From Acidimicrobiia bacterium (lineage in GTDB: Bacteria > Actinomycetota > Acidimicrobiia > Spongiisociales > ZC4RG35), in NCBI GenBank assembly GCA_013812505.1, contig JACCTH010000032.1, forward strand, positions 1 through 49,419: a DNA stretch of 49,419 bases, written 5' to 3'. Below are positions 1 through 6,568 of this stretch, piece after piece. How positions within the stretch are numbered: position 1 is the first letter of the stretch; every line of letters begins with the position of its first letter. The notes below the pieces were generated by a model, which saw only the letters and a list, made by a program, of their open reading frames with translations, had not been told where the DNA came from and made no database searches. The position numbers and the translations under genes are program-made.

Positions 1-165
1 GTTTCGGACTTTGCGGGTGGCCACGACGGTGTCCCCGCCGCCGATCCAGAAGTGGGTGCCGTCGAACTCGAAGGCAACCGATCACCCCCGGCTGCCCATA
101 CGATCGACACCTACCTACACGTCCCCGGGGTGCGGCAATGTAAGGGGGTCTTGTCCATCAAATCG
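1..165 (-). pseudogene. remnant of a PPOX-class (F420/FMN) oxidoreductase, broken and cut by the window edge
   Basis: On the minus strand, bases 81 to 1 read VAFEFDGTHFWIGGGDTVVA and onward, the beta-barrel core seen in PPOX-class, often F420-dependent, flavin oxidoreductases. There is no start codon in this frame, and a stop codon lies directly upstream (82-84). In another frame just upstream, bases about 160 to 85 read YIAAPR, then VGR, then YGQPGVI. That resembles the missing amino-terminal part of the same family (usual pattern AAPRIGRLATV...DGQPHVVPV). A one- or two-base shift near 80 would join the two pieces. I read this as a frameshifted pseudogene, or an assembly error, with its 3' end outside the window. 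The frames are visible; the family call is from pattern memory. Confidence 0.45.
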
Positions 166-182
166 AACACGGCCACGAAGGG

Positions 183-749
183 CTAGAGCATCTCAACCAG
201 CGCCTGGAGTGCTCGCGCTCGGTGCGAGATCTGGTTTTTCTCCTCATCGGACAGCTCGGCGAGGGTGCTGCCGTCGACCTCGAAGACCGGGTCGTAACCA
301 AAGCCGTTGTCACCTCGGGGTGCATTGGTGATGACTCCCGTCAGCTCTCCCTCTGCGACCAGGTCCTCGCCGCTGCCTACCAACGCGACGACGCTGCGAA
401 ATGTGGCAGTGCGGTCGAGCTGATCGCCCAAAGTCGCGAGCAGCAGCTTGACGTTGTCGTCGTAGGTCGCCCTCGGCCCGGCGAATCGGGCGGTGGTCAC
501 GCCGGGCAGCCCGCCGAGGGCGTCGACGAACAGGCCGGTGTCGTCCGCCAGGCCCGGCAATCCGGTCGCTTCGTGGACTGCCCGTGCTTTGAGCAGGGCG
601 TTTCCTTCGAGGGTCGATTCGGTCTCGTCTACGTCGGGCCAGTCGAGCCCGCGGACGAGCTCGCCGACCAGCGTCGTTGCCACTAGGACAGCTTCGATCT
701 CGGCAATCTTGTCGGGGTTTTTCGACGCGACAACGAGCCGCTCGATCAC
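183..749 (-). CDS. rdgB: XTP/dITP diphosphatase (RdgB/HAM1 family)
   Basis: This enzyme hydrolyses non-canonical purine triphosphates (ITP, dITP, XTP) to monophosphates, cleaning the nucleotide pool. The protein has the family's opening nucleotide-binding stretch VVASKNPDK, the central LADDTGL motif, the GDNGFGYDPVF stretch and the closing ISHRARAL motif. At about 188 residues it is of normal size. A longer reading from 788 overlaps rph. I chose GTG at 749, eight bases after the rph stop, because it places the protein start just before the conserved IERLVVASKN strand. It is the last gene of the run MBL-rph-rdgB, an order shared with mycobacteria (Rv1339-rphA-Rv1341, established knowledge). 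Confidence 0.93.
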   Translation of the reverse strand: MIERLVVASKNPDKIAEIEAVLVATTLVGELVRGLDWPDVDETESTLEGNALLKARAVHEATGLPGLADDTGLFVDALGGLPGVTTARFAGPRATYDDNVKLLLATLGDQLDRTATFRSVVALVGSGEDLVAEGELTGVITNAPRGDNGFGYDPVFEVDGSTLAELSDEEKNQISHRARALQALVEML

Positions 750-756
750 TGTTCCA

Positions 757-1464
757 TCACAATTGAGCCACTGCCTGCTTCTGGGCACCTAGCAGCTCGT
801 CGATACCGATCGTGGCGAGGTCGAGGATGCGGTCCAGATCTTCACGGGTGTAGGGCGCACCTTCAGCCGAGCCTTGCACCTCGACCAGCAGTTTGCGACC
901 GGACATGACCACGTTGAAATCGACCTCGGCGCGGGCATCGTCCTCGTATTCGAGGTCGAGCAGCAGCTCGCCCTCGACGAGTCCCACTGAGATCGCCGCC
1001 ACATGATCGATAAGCGGATTCCGCGCCAGACGGCCGGTTTCGATCACTTCGCTGAAAGCCTGATGGAGTGCCACCCAGGCGCCGGTGATGGCGGCGGTGC
1101 GGGTTCCGCCGTCGGCCTGGATTACGTCGCAATCGACCCGAACCATCATCTCCCCCATCGCCTGGCGGTCGACGACCGAACGCAAAGCTCGCCCGATCAA
1201 GCGGGAGATCTCAAGCGCTCGACCCTTTTGATACTGGTCGCGTCCAATCCGCTCGGCCGAAGACCCGGGCAGCATCCCATACTCGGCGGTGACCCAGCCC
1301 TTGCCGCTGTCCCGGAGCCAGCGAGGAACGTCCTTTTCGATCACGGCGGTGCAGAGGACTCTCGTTCTTCCCATCTCGATGAGGACCGACCCTGGGGTCA
1401 TATCGGTGAACCCCAAGTGCATCCGGAGGGGACGGATCTCGTCGAAGGATCGCGTGCGGGGCAC
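757..1464 (-). CDS. rph: ribonuclease PH
   Basis: RNase PH is a phosphorolytic 3'-5' exoribonuclease that trims the 3' ends of tRNA precursors. The 235-residue protein shows the family's amino-terminal RPLRMHLGF strand, GWVTAEYGMLPGS, the arginine-rich phosphate/RNA-binding part RDQYQKGRALEISRLIGRAL, and the QADGGTRTAAITGAW core. The start is GTG (1464-1462), two bases after the stop of the upstream metallo-hydrolase gene, so translation is probably coupled. The length is normal and nothing is missing. Confidence 0.96.
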   Translation of the reverse strand: MPRTRSFDEIRPLRMHLGFTDMTPGSVLIEMGRTRVLCTAVIEKDVPRWLRDSGKGWVTAEYGMLPGSSAERIGRDQYQKGRALEISRLIGRALRSVVDRQAMGEMMVRVDCDVIQADGGTRTAAITGAWVALHQAFSEVIETGRLARNPLIDHVAAISVGLVEGELLLDLEYEDDARAEVDFNVVMSGRKLLVEVQGSAEGAPYTREDLDRILDLATIGIDELLGAQKQAVAQL

Positions 1465-1466
1465 GG

Positions 1467-2201
1467 TCAGATTTTCCTCGTCAGGCCGGGTACGGCGAGG
1501 TCGACGGGGCGATCGAATGAGGTTTCCGCTTCGTTCACTGAGAGGGTGGGGTCGAGGTGGGGAGGGATGTGGGTCAGCATTAGTTTCTTGGCGCCCTGCC
1601 GGCGAGCGATGGTTCCGGCAAGGGAGGCGGTCAGATGATGTTGATAGGCGTAGTCGGCCATGTCACCCTGGTAGCTGGCTTCGCACAAGAAGAGGTCGGC
1701 CTCAGCGGCGATCTTGTCCCAATCTCCACCGGGCCCGGTGTCGGCGCTGTAGGCGAAGACCCGACCGTTGGCCTCCCAACGCGAGGCCACGGTGGGGACC
1801 GAATGGTCAGACCAGGCAAAGCCGACGTCGATCTCCCCGATTTGGATTGTGTCACCGCCGGCTACGGGGTTGAAGTCGAAAGTCCCTTCGAACTGATCGT
1901 CGCCGCCGATGCCCAGCACATGGTCGATCGTCGACTGGGGAGCAAAGACCGGAATCCCCTGGCGAGGGTTCGGCCCGTAGCAAACCGCATGAAAGGCGGT
2001 GACGAGGTCGAGCCAGTGATCGGGATGCTCATGCGAGATCACAATCGCCGTCACCAACTCGCTTTCGATCGGGAGGGCGACGTAAGTGCCGGGCCCGGTG
2101 TCGCACCAGACTCGGGTGTCGCCCTGGGAGATGAGGTAGCCGGCGGCCGGCCGGCCACGCGCGGGATAGGTGCCGGAAGAACCGAGCACGTCGAGCCTCA
2201 T
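1467..2201 (-). CDS. MBL-fold metallo-hydrolase (Rv1339-like phosphodiesterase family)
   Basis: This is a single-domain metallo-beta-lactamase-fold hydrolase of 244 residues. It carries the zinc motif HEHPDH at residues 57-62, SDH at 131-133 and SADTG at 152-156, with a further THIPPH near the carboxyl end; together these make a two-metal site. The ATG at 2201 overlaps the pdxH stop as ATGA. A longer frame extending to 2744 is only the out-of-frame shadow of pdxH. The mycobacterial gene in the same place, Rv1339, is reported as an atypical cyclic-nucleotide phosphodiesterase. That role here is inferred from position and fold, and RNase Z-like nuclease activity is an alternative. Confidence 0.85.
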   Translation of the reverse strand: MRLDVLGSSGTYPARGRPAAGYLISQGDTRVWCDTGPGTYVALPIESELVTAIVISHEHPDHWLDLVTAFHAVCYGPNPRQGIPVFAPQSTIDHVLGIGGDDQFEGTFDFNPVAGGDTIQIGEIDVGFAWSDHSVPTVASRWEANGRVFAYSADTGPGGDWDKIAAEADLFLCEASYQGDMADYAYQHHLTASLAGTIARRQGAKKLMLTHIPPHLDPTLSVNEAETSFDRPVDLAVPGLTRKI

Positions 2202-2836
2202 GGCGCGAGTCGATCTATCTGCCAACCGTTCTCGAACTTCCGGTATCGGAAGCGGTCGTGGAAGCGGGCTCGCCGCCCCTGCCAGAACTCGAAGAGACTC
2301 GGGCGGATGCGATAGCCGCCCCAATGGTCGGGGCGGGGAACATCGCCATCGGGGTACTCGCGAGTCATCCGGGAGAGCATTTCGTCGAGCTCCGCGCGAC
2401 TGCCCACTACCTGGCTCTGCGGCGAAGCGGCGGAGGCCAGACGGGCTTCGGGATGGCGGCTCTCGAAGTATGCATCCGACAGCTCGGGATCGACCTTCTC
2501 CGCCAAGCCCTCGACTCGGACCTGGCGATGAATCGGAAGCCAGAGGAACAGCGCCGCGACACGAGGCTCCGCTGCGAGGTCCGCGGCTTTGCGACTGCGG
2601 TAGTTGGTGTAGAAGACCAAACCGTCTGTGTCGAATTGCTTGAGAAGAACGGTGCGCGACGAGGGGGTGCCGTCGTTGGCGACTGTGGAGAGAACGAACG
2701 CTTCCGGCTCCGGCACCTCTGCGGCGAAGGCGTCGTCGAGCCAACGCTGGAACTGAGCAAACGGGTCGAGGTCGAGGTCGACAACATCGAGCGGCTGGCT
2801 CTCGTATTCGATGCGTTGGGGCCCCATCGCCAGCAC
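2198..2836 (-). CDS. pdxH: pyridoxamine 5'-phosphate oxidase
   Basis: This FMN enzyme oxidises pyridoxine or pyridoxamine 5'-phosphate to the coenzyme pyridoxal 5'-phosphate. The 212-residue protein has the FMN-binding segment SSRTVLLKQFDTDGLVFYTN followed by SRKA, the substrate segment QVRVEGLAEKV, the typical SQSQ-like stretch SPQSQVVGS, and the family's closing RFRYRK...W...RLAP. The 2836 start is GTG; an ATG three codons later (2827) is an equally good start. Its stop overlaps the MBL gene start by four bases. The acyl-CoA dehydrogenase stop lies about 20 bases upstream, so all five genes from 3996 down to 183 probably form one transcript. Confidence 0.95.
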   Translation of the reverse strand: MLAMGPQRIEYESQPLDVVDLDLDPFAQFQRWLDDAFAAEVPEPEAFVLSTVANDGTPSSRTVLLKQFDTDGLVFYTNYRSRKAADLAAEPRVAALFLWLPIHRQVRVEGLAEKVDPELSDAYFESRHPEARLASAASPQSQVVGSRAELDEMLSRMTREYPDGDVPRPDHWGGYRIRPSLFEFWQGRRARFHDRFRYRKFENGWQIDRLAP

Positions 2837-2856
2837 GGTACTTAGGGTCGTAATCC

Positions 2857-3996
2857 TCAGAGTCGCTTGGCGACCTCGTCGAGCATTACTTCAGTGGCGC
2901 CTCCGCCGATCGAGTGGATGCGGACGTCGCGATACATTCTTTCGACCGCGGTCTCCGCCATGTACCCGATGCCGCCATGGAACTGGACGCACTCATAAAG
3001 AACATCATTGACGAGCTCTCCCACCAACGCCTTGACCATCGAAACTTCCTTGACTGCATCGTTGCCCTGTTCCAGCAGCCAGGCGGCGTGATAGATCAGC
3101 TGCCGGGCAGCCTCGACCCGGGAAGCGGCCATCGCCAGCCGCTGTCGGATCGCTTGCTTGTCAAAGAGCGGCTTCCCAAACGCTTTGCGTTGTTTGACGT
3201 AGTCGAGGGTGAGCTCGATCGCTTTGCTCGCTTCGCCGATGGCTTGGGCCGAGATCGCGAGCCGCTCGTTCTGGAAGTTCGTCATGATGTAGTAGAAGCC
3301 ACGATTCTCTTCGCCGATGAGATGGTCGGCGGGCACCCAACAATCGGCGAATGAGAGCTCGGCGGTGTCCGAGCAGTGCCATCCCATCTTCGAGAGTGCG
3401 CGACTTACATTGAATCCCTCCGTGTCCTTGGGAACGGCGACGATCGAGATGCTCCGTGATCCCTTGACGGCGGGGTCTGTCTTGACTCCAACAAAGACCA
3501 GATCGGCGATGCTGCCGTTGGTGATGAAAAGCTTGGACCCGTTGAGCCGCCACCCCTCGCCGTCGCGTTCGGCTCGGGTGCGAAGGTTGGCGACATCGGA
3601 ACCGGCATCCGGCTCGGTGACCGCGATCGCAGTGAGGGTCTCGCCGCTGATCATTGCCGGCAGCCAACGCTCCTTCTGCTCCTGCGACCCGAAGTTGACC
3701 AGATAGGGCATCGCCAACTCGGTGTGGACGAGAGCGGTAATGGCGAATCCCCCGAAGGTCGACCGACCCAGCTCCTCGGCATACGCGACGGTGGCGAGGG
3801 GCCCGAAACCGACCCCGCCATACTCTTCGGGCACCCGCAGACCGAAGAAACCGATCTTGCCCATCTCGTCGAGGACCTCGCGCGGAACCCGACCGTCGGC
3901 CTCCCATTGGTCGCCTTCGGGAAGAACTTTTTCCTCGACAAACCGACGGGTTTGCTGGCGAATCGCCTCGAGATCCTCGTTGTCGTAGATCGTCAT
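2857..3996 (-). CDS. acyl-CoA dehydrogenase
   Basis: This is a full-length (379 residues) flavoprotein of the acyl-CoA dehydrogenase family, introducing a 2,3-double bond into an acyl-CoA. Visible signatures are AVTEPDAGSDVANLRT (flavin/substrate site, about 125-140), the LNGSKLFITNG strand, QRKAFGKPL and the carboxyl FHGGIGYMAE...YRDVR. The usual catalytic glutamate in the late YEGT loop is absent: the loop reads SIGGGATEVM. A glutamate at 244 in FQNERLAIS matches the alternative base position of isovaleryl-CoA and long-chain dehydrogenases. A branched or long-chain substrate is therefore more likely than a short straight one; the exact substrate is unknown. The gene is divergent from the radical SAM gene. 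Confidence 0.93.
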   Translation of the reverse strand: MTIYDNEDLEAIRQQTRRFVEEKVLPEGDQWEADGRVPREVLDEMGKIGFFGLRVPEEYGGVGFGPLATVAYAEELGRSTFGGFAITALVHTELAMPYLVNFGSQEQKERWLPAMISGETLTAIAVTEPDAGSDVANLRTRAERDGEGWRLNGSKLFITNGSIADLVFVGVKTDPAVKGSRSISIVAVPKDTEGFNVSRALSKMGWHCSDTAELSFADCWVPADHLIGEENRGFYYIMTNFQNERLAISAQAIGEASKAIELTLDYVKQRKAFGKPLFDKQAIRQRLAMAASRVEAARQLIYHAAWLLEQGNDAVKEVSMVKALVGELVNDVLYECVQFHGGIGYMAETAVERMYRDVRIHSIGGGATEVMLDEVAKRL

Positions 3997-4018
3997 CGTT
4001 GTCCGAACACACGTTCGC

Positions 4019-4024
4019 TATAGT
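4019..4024 (+). promoter_or_regulatory. candidate -10 box (TATAGT) for a leaderless radical SAM transcript
   Basis: TATAGT lies eight bases before the GTG at 4032, so transcription would begin at or next to the start codon and give a leaderless message, which is common in actinobacteria. The -35 side is weak (TTGTCC at 3999 gives only a 14-base spacer). The placement argues for the start at 4032 over an upstream TTG at 3999, which would leave only two bases between divergent start codons. Confidence 0.35.
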
Positions 4025-4031
4025 CAGGCTT

Positions 4032-5366
4032 GTGGATGCGAATCAGGGTGAGCTGTTTCCGATTAGCCGCCGGGTCCATGGACGCGGAGAATATCGGGGG
4101 CTCACCTTTCACGAGATCGAAGCCAAAACGATCATCTCAAAGGCACCGCCGAGCACGCCCTGGTTCACCCACTCGATCAATGCTTATAGAGGATGCAGCC
4201 ATGCCTGCTCCTACTGTCTAGCGGGAGAGACCCCAATTCTCATGGCCGACGGGACCACCCGCCCGCTCGCCAGTCTGCGACGAGGTGACAAGGTATACGG
4301 CACTGCCCGCATCGGGACATACCGCCGCTTGGTCGAGTCGGAGGTCCTCGACTGTTGGTCGACCTTCAAACCAGCGTATCGCATAACCGCGGGCAACGAC
4401 ACGGTTTTGATTGCGAGCGGCGACCATCGCTTTCTAACCGACCGCGGTTGGAAGCACGTCACAGAAAGCGAGCAGGGTATTCAACGATCCCACCTCACGA
4501 CATCGAGCTCGCTCATCGGCATTGACTCACCTTCGCCCTCTCCTGGCGGAGTCTCAACGCTTACGGATCAGATCCGAGTGCGATCGATCGAATCGTTAGA
4601 TGAAACCCCGATGTACGACATCACCACCACGACTGGCGACTTCATCGCCAACGGGGTCATTAGTCACAACTGTTTTGCTCGGCCGACACATGAGTACCTG
4701 GACTTCAACCAAGGGACCGACTTCGACACGCAGATCGTCGTCAAGGTGAATGCGGTCGAGCGGCTCGGAGCGGAAACGGAGCCAGCAGTTTGGGGTGGCC
4801 ACAGCATCGCGATGGGCACCAACACCGATCCCTATCAGGCCGCCGAGGGGAAGTACAAGCTCACCCGCGGGATCATCGAGGTCCTGTTGGAAAGATCGAA
4901 CCCGTTCTCCCTTCTCACCAAGTCGACGTTGGTATTGCGGGATCTTTCGTTGTTGCGCGAAGCCGCCGCGCAAGGCTTGACGAGAGTCGACTTCTCGATT
5001 GCCACGATCGACGAGGATGTCTGGCGTCGGACCGAGCCCGGCACGACGCATCCACGTCGTCGGCTGGAAGCCGTGGCCAAGCTGCGAGAGGCCGGAGTGC
5101 CATCGGGGGTAATGATGATGCCGCTTCTTCCCGGTATCTCCGACCAACCCGAGAAGGTCGCCGAGTTGCGAAGAGCAGCGGAGGACGCCGGCGCAGAGTG
5201 GGTCCACCAAGGATTGCTGCACTTGCGCGGCGTTCGGGGTCACTTTCTCGACTGGCTTGCCGAAGACAGTCCGGAACTCGTCGCCAAGTATGAGGCCCTC
5301 TACCCCGAGAGAAAGCCATCGACGAAGCGAACAGCGAAGCGGTCCTCCCAGGTCTCGCTGTTCTGA
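4032..5366 (+). CDS. Rv2578c-family radical SAM protein interrupted by a mini-intein
   Basis: This is a radical S-adenosylmethionine enzyme of the spore photoproduct lyase-like Rv2578c family, whose function is unknown. Numbering from GTG 4032, the protein begins VDANQGELF. It has FHEIEAKTIISKAP and then the cluster motif, of which the first two cysteines are C55 and C59 in RGCSHACSY. The third cysteine is split off: an intein occupies residues 62-213 and the extein resumes with C214 in CFARPTHEYLDF. Splicing would restore C-x3-C-x2-C and leave a protein of about 292 residues. Downstream are TDPYQAAE, ITRG-like and LLTKST strands typical of the family. The host protein cannot build its [4Fe-4S] cluster before splicing. 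I prefer GTG 4032 over TTG 3999 because of the -10-like box and the divergent gene. Known relatives include intein-bearing forms, as I recall. Confidence 0.92.
   Translation: MDANQGELFPISRRVHGRGEYRGLTFHEIEAKTIISKAPPSTPWFTHSINAYRGCSHACSYCLAGETPILMADGTTRPLASLRRGDKVYGTARIGTYRRLVESEVLDCWSTFKPAYRITAGNDTVLIASGDHRFLTDRGWKHVTESEQGIQRSHLTTSSSLIGIDSPSPSPGGVSTLTDQIRVRSIESLDETPMYDITTTTGDFIANGVISHNCFARPTHEYLDFNQGTDFDTQIVVKVNAVERLGAETEPAVWGGHSIAMGTNTDPYQAAEGKYKLTRGIIEVLLERSNPFSLLTKSTLVLRDLSLLREAAAQGLTRVDFSIATIDEDVWRRTEPGTTHPRRRLEAVAKLREAGVPSGVMMMPLLPGISDQPEKVAELRRAAEDAGAEWVHQGLLHLRGVRGHFLDWLAEDSPELVAKYEALYPERKPSTKRTAKRSSQVSLF
4215..4670 (+). other. mini-intein (152 residues, no homing endonuclease)
   Basis: The segment opens with CLAGETPILMADGT, a Hint-domain block A whose first residue is the splicing cysteine. 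Block B is present as GNDTVLIASGDHRF, with SGDH in place of the usual T-x-x-H. It closes with DITTTTGDFIANGVISHN (blocks F and G), with the terminal asparagine directly before the +1 cysteine of the host. Between the splicing blocks there is only about 60 residues, too little for a LAGLIDADG or HNH homing endonuclease, so it can probably splice but not home. Junctions are exact: TGT at 4215 begins the intein, AAC ends at 4670, and TGT at 4671 is the host cysteine. Confidence 0.93.
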
Positions 5367-5475
5367 AATTTGGCGCGTGGTGAACGGCCAAAACGTAATC
5401 CGTCGTCCCAATATCGGTTTCCGGCAATGGGACACCAAATTTCGCCGGGGAAGTTCATGGGACGCCGAATTTCTT
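5364..5475 (+). repeat. AATTTGG-type palindromic element directly after the radical SAM stop
   Basis: The left end reads GAAATTTGGCGCGTGGTGAA, touching the stop codon. The right end, read on the minus strand, is GAAATTCGGCGTCCCATGAA, an imperfect terminal inverted repeat. About 30 bases inward the minus strand has a second direct copy, GAAATTTGGTGTCCCATTGC. The same architecture (inverted ends, each with a direct subrepeat about 30 bases inside) recurs near 17.3-17.7 kb. No coding potential is seen. Confidence 0.6.
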
Positions 5476-5526
5476 GGAGGAGAAGGACGCATGCGCGAGT
5501 TGTGAGTTGCCGGGCAACGGGCTCGC

Positions 5527-5610
5527 CCAAAATACAGCCCGGAGCTGGGTACCGAGTACGAGGCGCGCTACTCCCGAGAGAAAGCCATCGACGCGAAAGA
5601 AACGAACCAA
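5527..5610 (+). pseudogene. degenerate duplicate of the radical SAM gene 3' end
   Basis: The translated segment SPELGTEYEARYSREKAID closely follows the last part of the complete gene, SPELVAKYEALYPERKPST (nucleotides about 5270-5330). The DNA also shares the run GAGAGAAAGCCATCGACG. Nothing else of the gene is present around it. The palindromic element 5364-5475 lies between the intact gene and this fragment. I read it as the leftover of a tandem or recombinational duplication. Between 5367 and 5732 nothing else coding is seen. Confidence 0.6.
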
Positions 5611-5644
5611 AAAGGGCGACGACCAACTCAAACTCATTCCTGCG

Positions 5645-5670
5645 TAAAAAACCCCGTGATTAGGGGCGCC
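5645..5670 (-). terminator. candidate rho-independent terminator downstream of tmRNA
   Basis: On the minus strand a short CCCC/GGGG stem with a seven-base loop is followed by TTTTTT. It lies about 65 bases past the tmRNA 3' end. The stem is short, so the call is moderate. Confidence 0.45.
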
Positions 5671-5697
5671 AAGTTACGCAAGAATGGATCCCTGGGT

Positions 5698-5737
5698 CTC
5701 CAAGAAGGTTCGACGGCGGCGTCGAACCTTCTTGGAG
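5698..5737 (-). terminator. 17-bp perfect hairpin at the tmRNA 3' boundary
   Basis: CTCCAAGAAGGTTCGAC at 5698-5714 is exactly inverted at 5721-5737 around a GGCGGC loop. It overlaps the last five bases of mature tmRNA. It may stop transcription or mark the 3' processing site; if it formed before processing it would compete with the acceptor stem. Confidence 0.55.
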
Positions 5738-6083
5738 GTGCCGGGGGTCGAACCCGGGTCCGTTGAGTCGTTAGCGTCGGCATCTCCGAGCGCAGCCGTC
5801 GGCGAGCTTTCGGGAGCCAGGACCCCAACGGCGGGCTTCCCGGCTACCTATCCGGGATCAATCTTTGCCCTCCGGTCCCGGACCCCGGAGGACGCATCCT
5901 GCATTGCGACGCCCGATTCCGGCGAGGCAGGCGCCCACCGGGCGGACGGGCTGCGTTATTTAGGCAGCCAGTGCGAAGTTGTCTTCGGCACTTGTGTTTG
6001 TTTTCCGGCTCTTTAACGAGGCTCCGGAGACCTCGGCTCGCTTCCGACGCCTCAACACTCAACGTCGAATCCAATTCACCCCC
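5733..6083 (-). ncRNA. ssrA: transfer-messenger RNA (tmRNA)
   Basis: tmRNA, with SmpB, rescues ribosomes stalled on broken messages and tags the products for proteolysis. The 5' end (6083) reads GGGGGTGAATTGGATTCGAC, the usual tmRNA opening. The 3' end (5733) reads GGGTTCGACCCCCGGCACC and then TCCA, a T-arm plus acceptor strand. The two ends pair as a seven-base acceptor stem with one G-U pair, and CCA is not encoded. The tag frame lies at 5960-6007. At about 351 bases the length is normal for a one-piece tmRNA. smpB lies 26 bases upstream on the same strand, so RNA and protein partner are likely co-expressed. Confidence 0.93.
5960..6007 (-). other. tmRNA tag-peptide reading frame
   Basis: Inside ssrA the frame reads (R)KTNTSAEDNFALAA followed by TAA. 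The ending ALAA is the standard ClpXP degradation signal. The resume codon is either CGG (6007-6005) or AAA (6004-6002), so the first residue is uncertain. The start KTN resembles the Bacillus-type tag, whereas many actinobacterial tags I know start with A and contain QRD or KRTD. Confidence 0.8.
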
Positions 6084-6109
6084 AGGGGTTATCCACATTC
6101 TACCGGTAA

Positions 6110-6568
6110 CTAGCGGGGACGCCGCAAGGCACGCTCCATCTCGCGCTTTTGGTCGCGCTCTTTGACCGTCTCGCGCTTGTCGATCGTGCGCTTCCCGCGG
6201 GCGAGACCTAGCTCCACCTTGACCTTGCCGTCTTTGAAATAGATCCGGAGGGGCACCAGGGTGAGCCCTTTCTCGGCTACCTCCGATCCGAGTCGGTTGA
6301 TCTGACGCCGCTGCAAGAGCAACTTGCGAGTCCGCTCGGGCTCATGCCCCCCGCCTCGCGAGAAGTTGTAAGGGGCGAAGTAGGTGCCGACCAGGAAGAT
6401 CTCGCCATCACGAACATGAGCGAAACTGTCCTTGATCTGCACTTTTCCCTCCCTGGCGCTCTTCACCTCTGATCCGACCAAGACCAGCCCGGCCTCAAAG
6501 GTGTCGAGAATTTCGTAATCGTGTCGCGCCCGGCGATTGGAGGCGATCACCTTGACCCCATCGGTCAT
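6110..6568 (-). CDS. smpB: SsrA-binding protein SmpB
   Basis: SmpB is a small basic OB-fold protein that binds the tRNA-like domain of tmRNA and delivers it to stalled ribosomes. The 152-residue product has RRARHDYEILDTFEAGLVL, GSEVKSAREGKV, the loop HEPERTRKLLL and the basic tail GLARGKRTIDKRET, all family hallmarks. The ATG at 6568 overlaps the stop of the M23 gene as ATGA. A longer frame to 6652 is an artefact. The start codon overlap ties smpB to the ftsE-ftsX-M23 run, and tmRNA follows immediately. Confidence 0.97.
   Translation of the reverse strand: MTDGVKVIASNRRARHDYEILDTFEAGLVLVGSEVKSAREGKVQIKDSFAHVRDGEIFLVGTYFAPYNFSRGGGHEPERTRKLLLQRRQINRLGSEVAEKGLTLVPLRIYFKDGKVKVELGLARGKRTIDKRETVKERDQKREMERALRRPR

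Noticed and set aside
2202-2744. Amino-terminal extension of the metallo-hydrolase frame
   Set aside because: This part lies in another frame of pdxH, is arginine/serine rich and precedes the conserved MRLDVLGSSG start that has an ATGA overlap.
3999-4031. TTG start for the radical SAM protein
   Set aside because: It would start two bases from the divergent acyl-CoA dehydrogenase start and inside the putative promoter; GTG 4032 is preferred.
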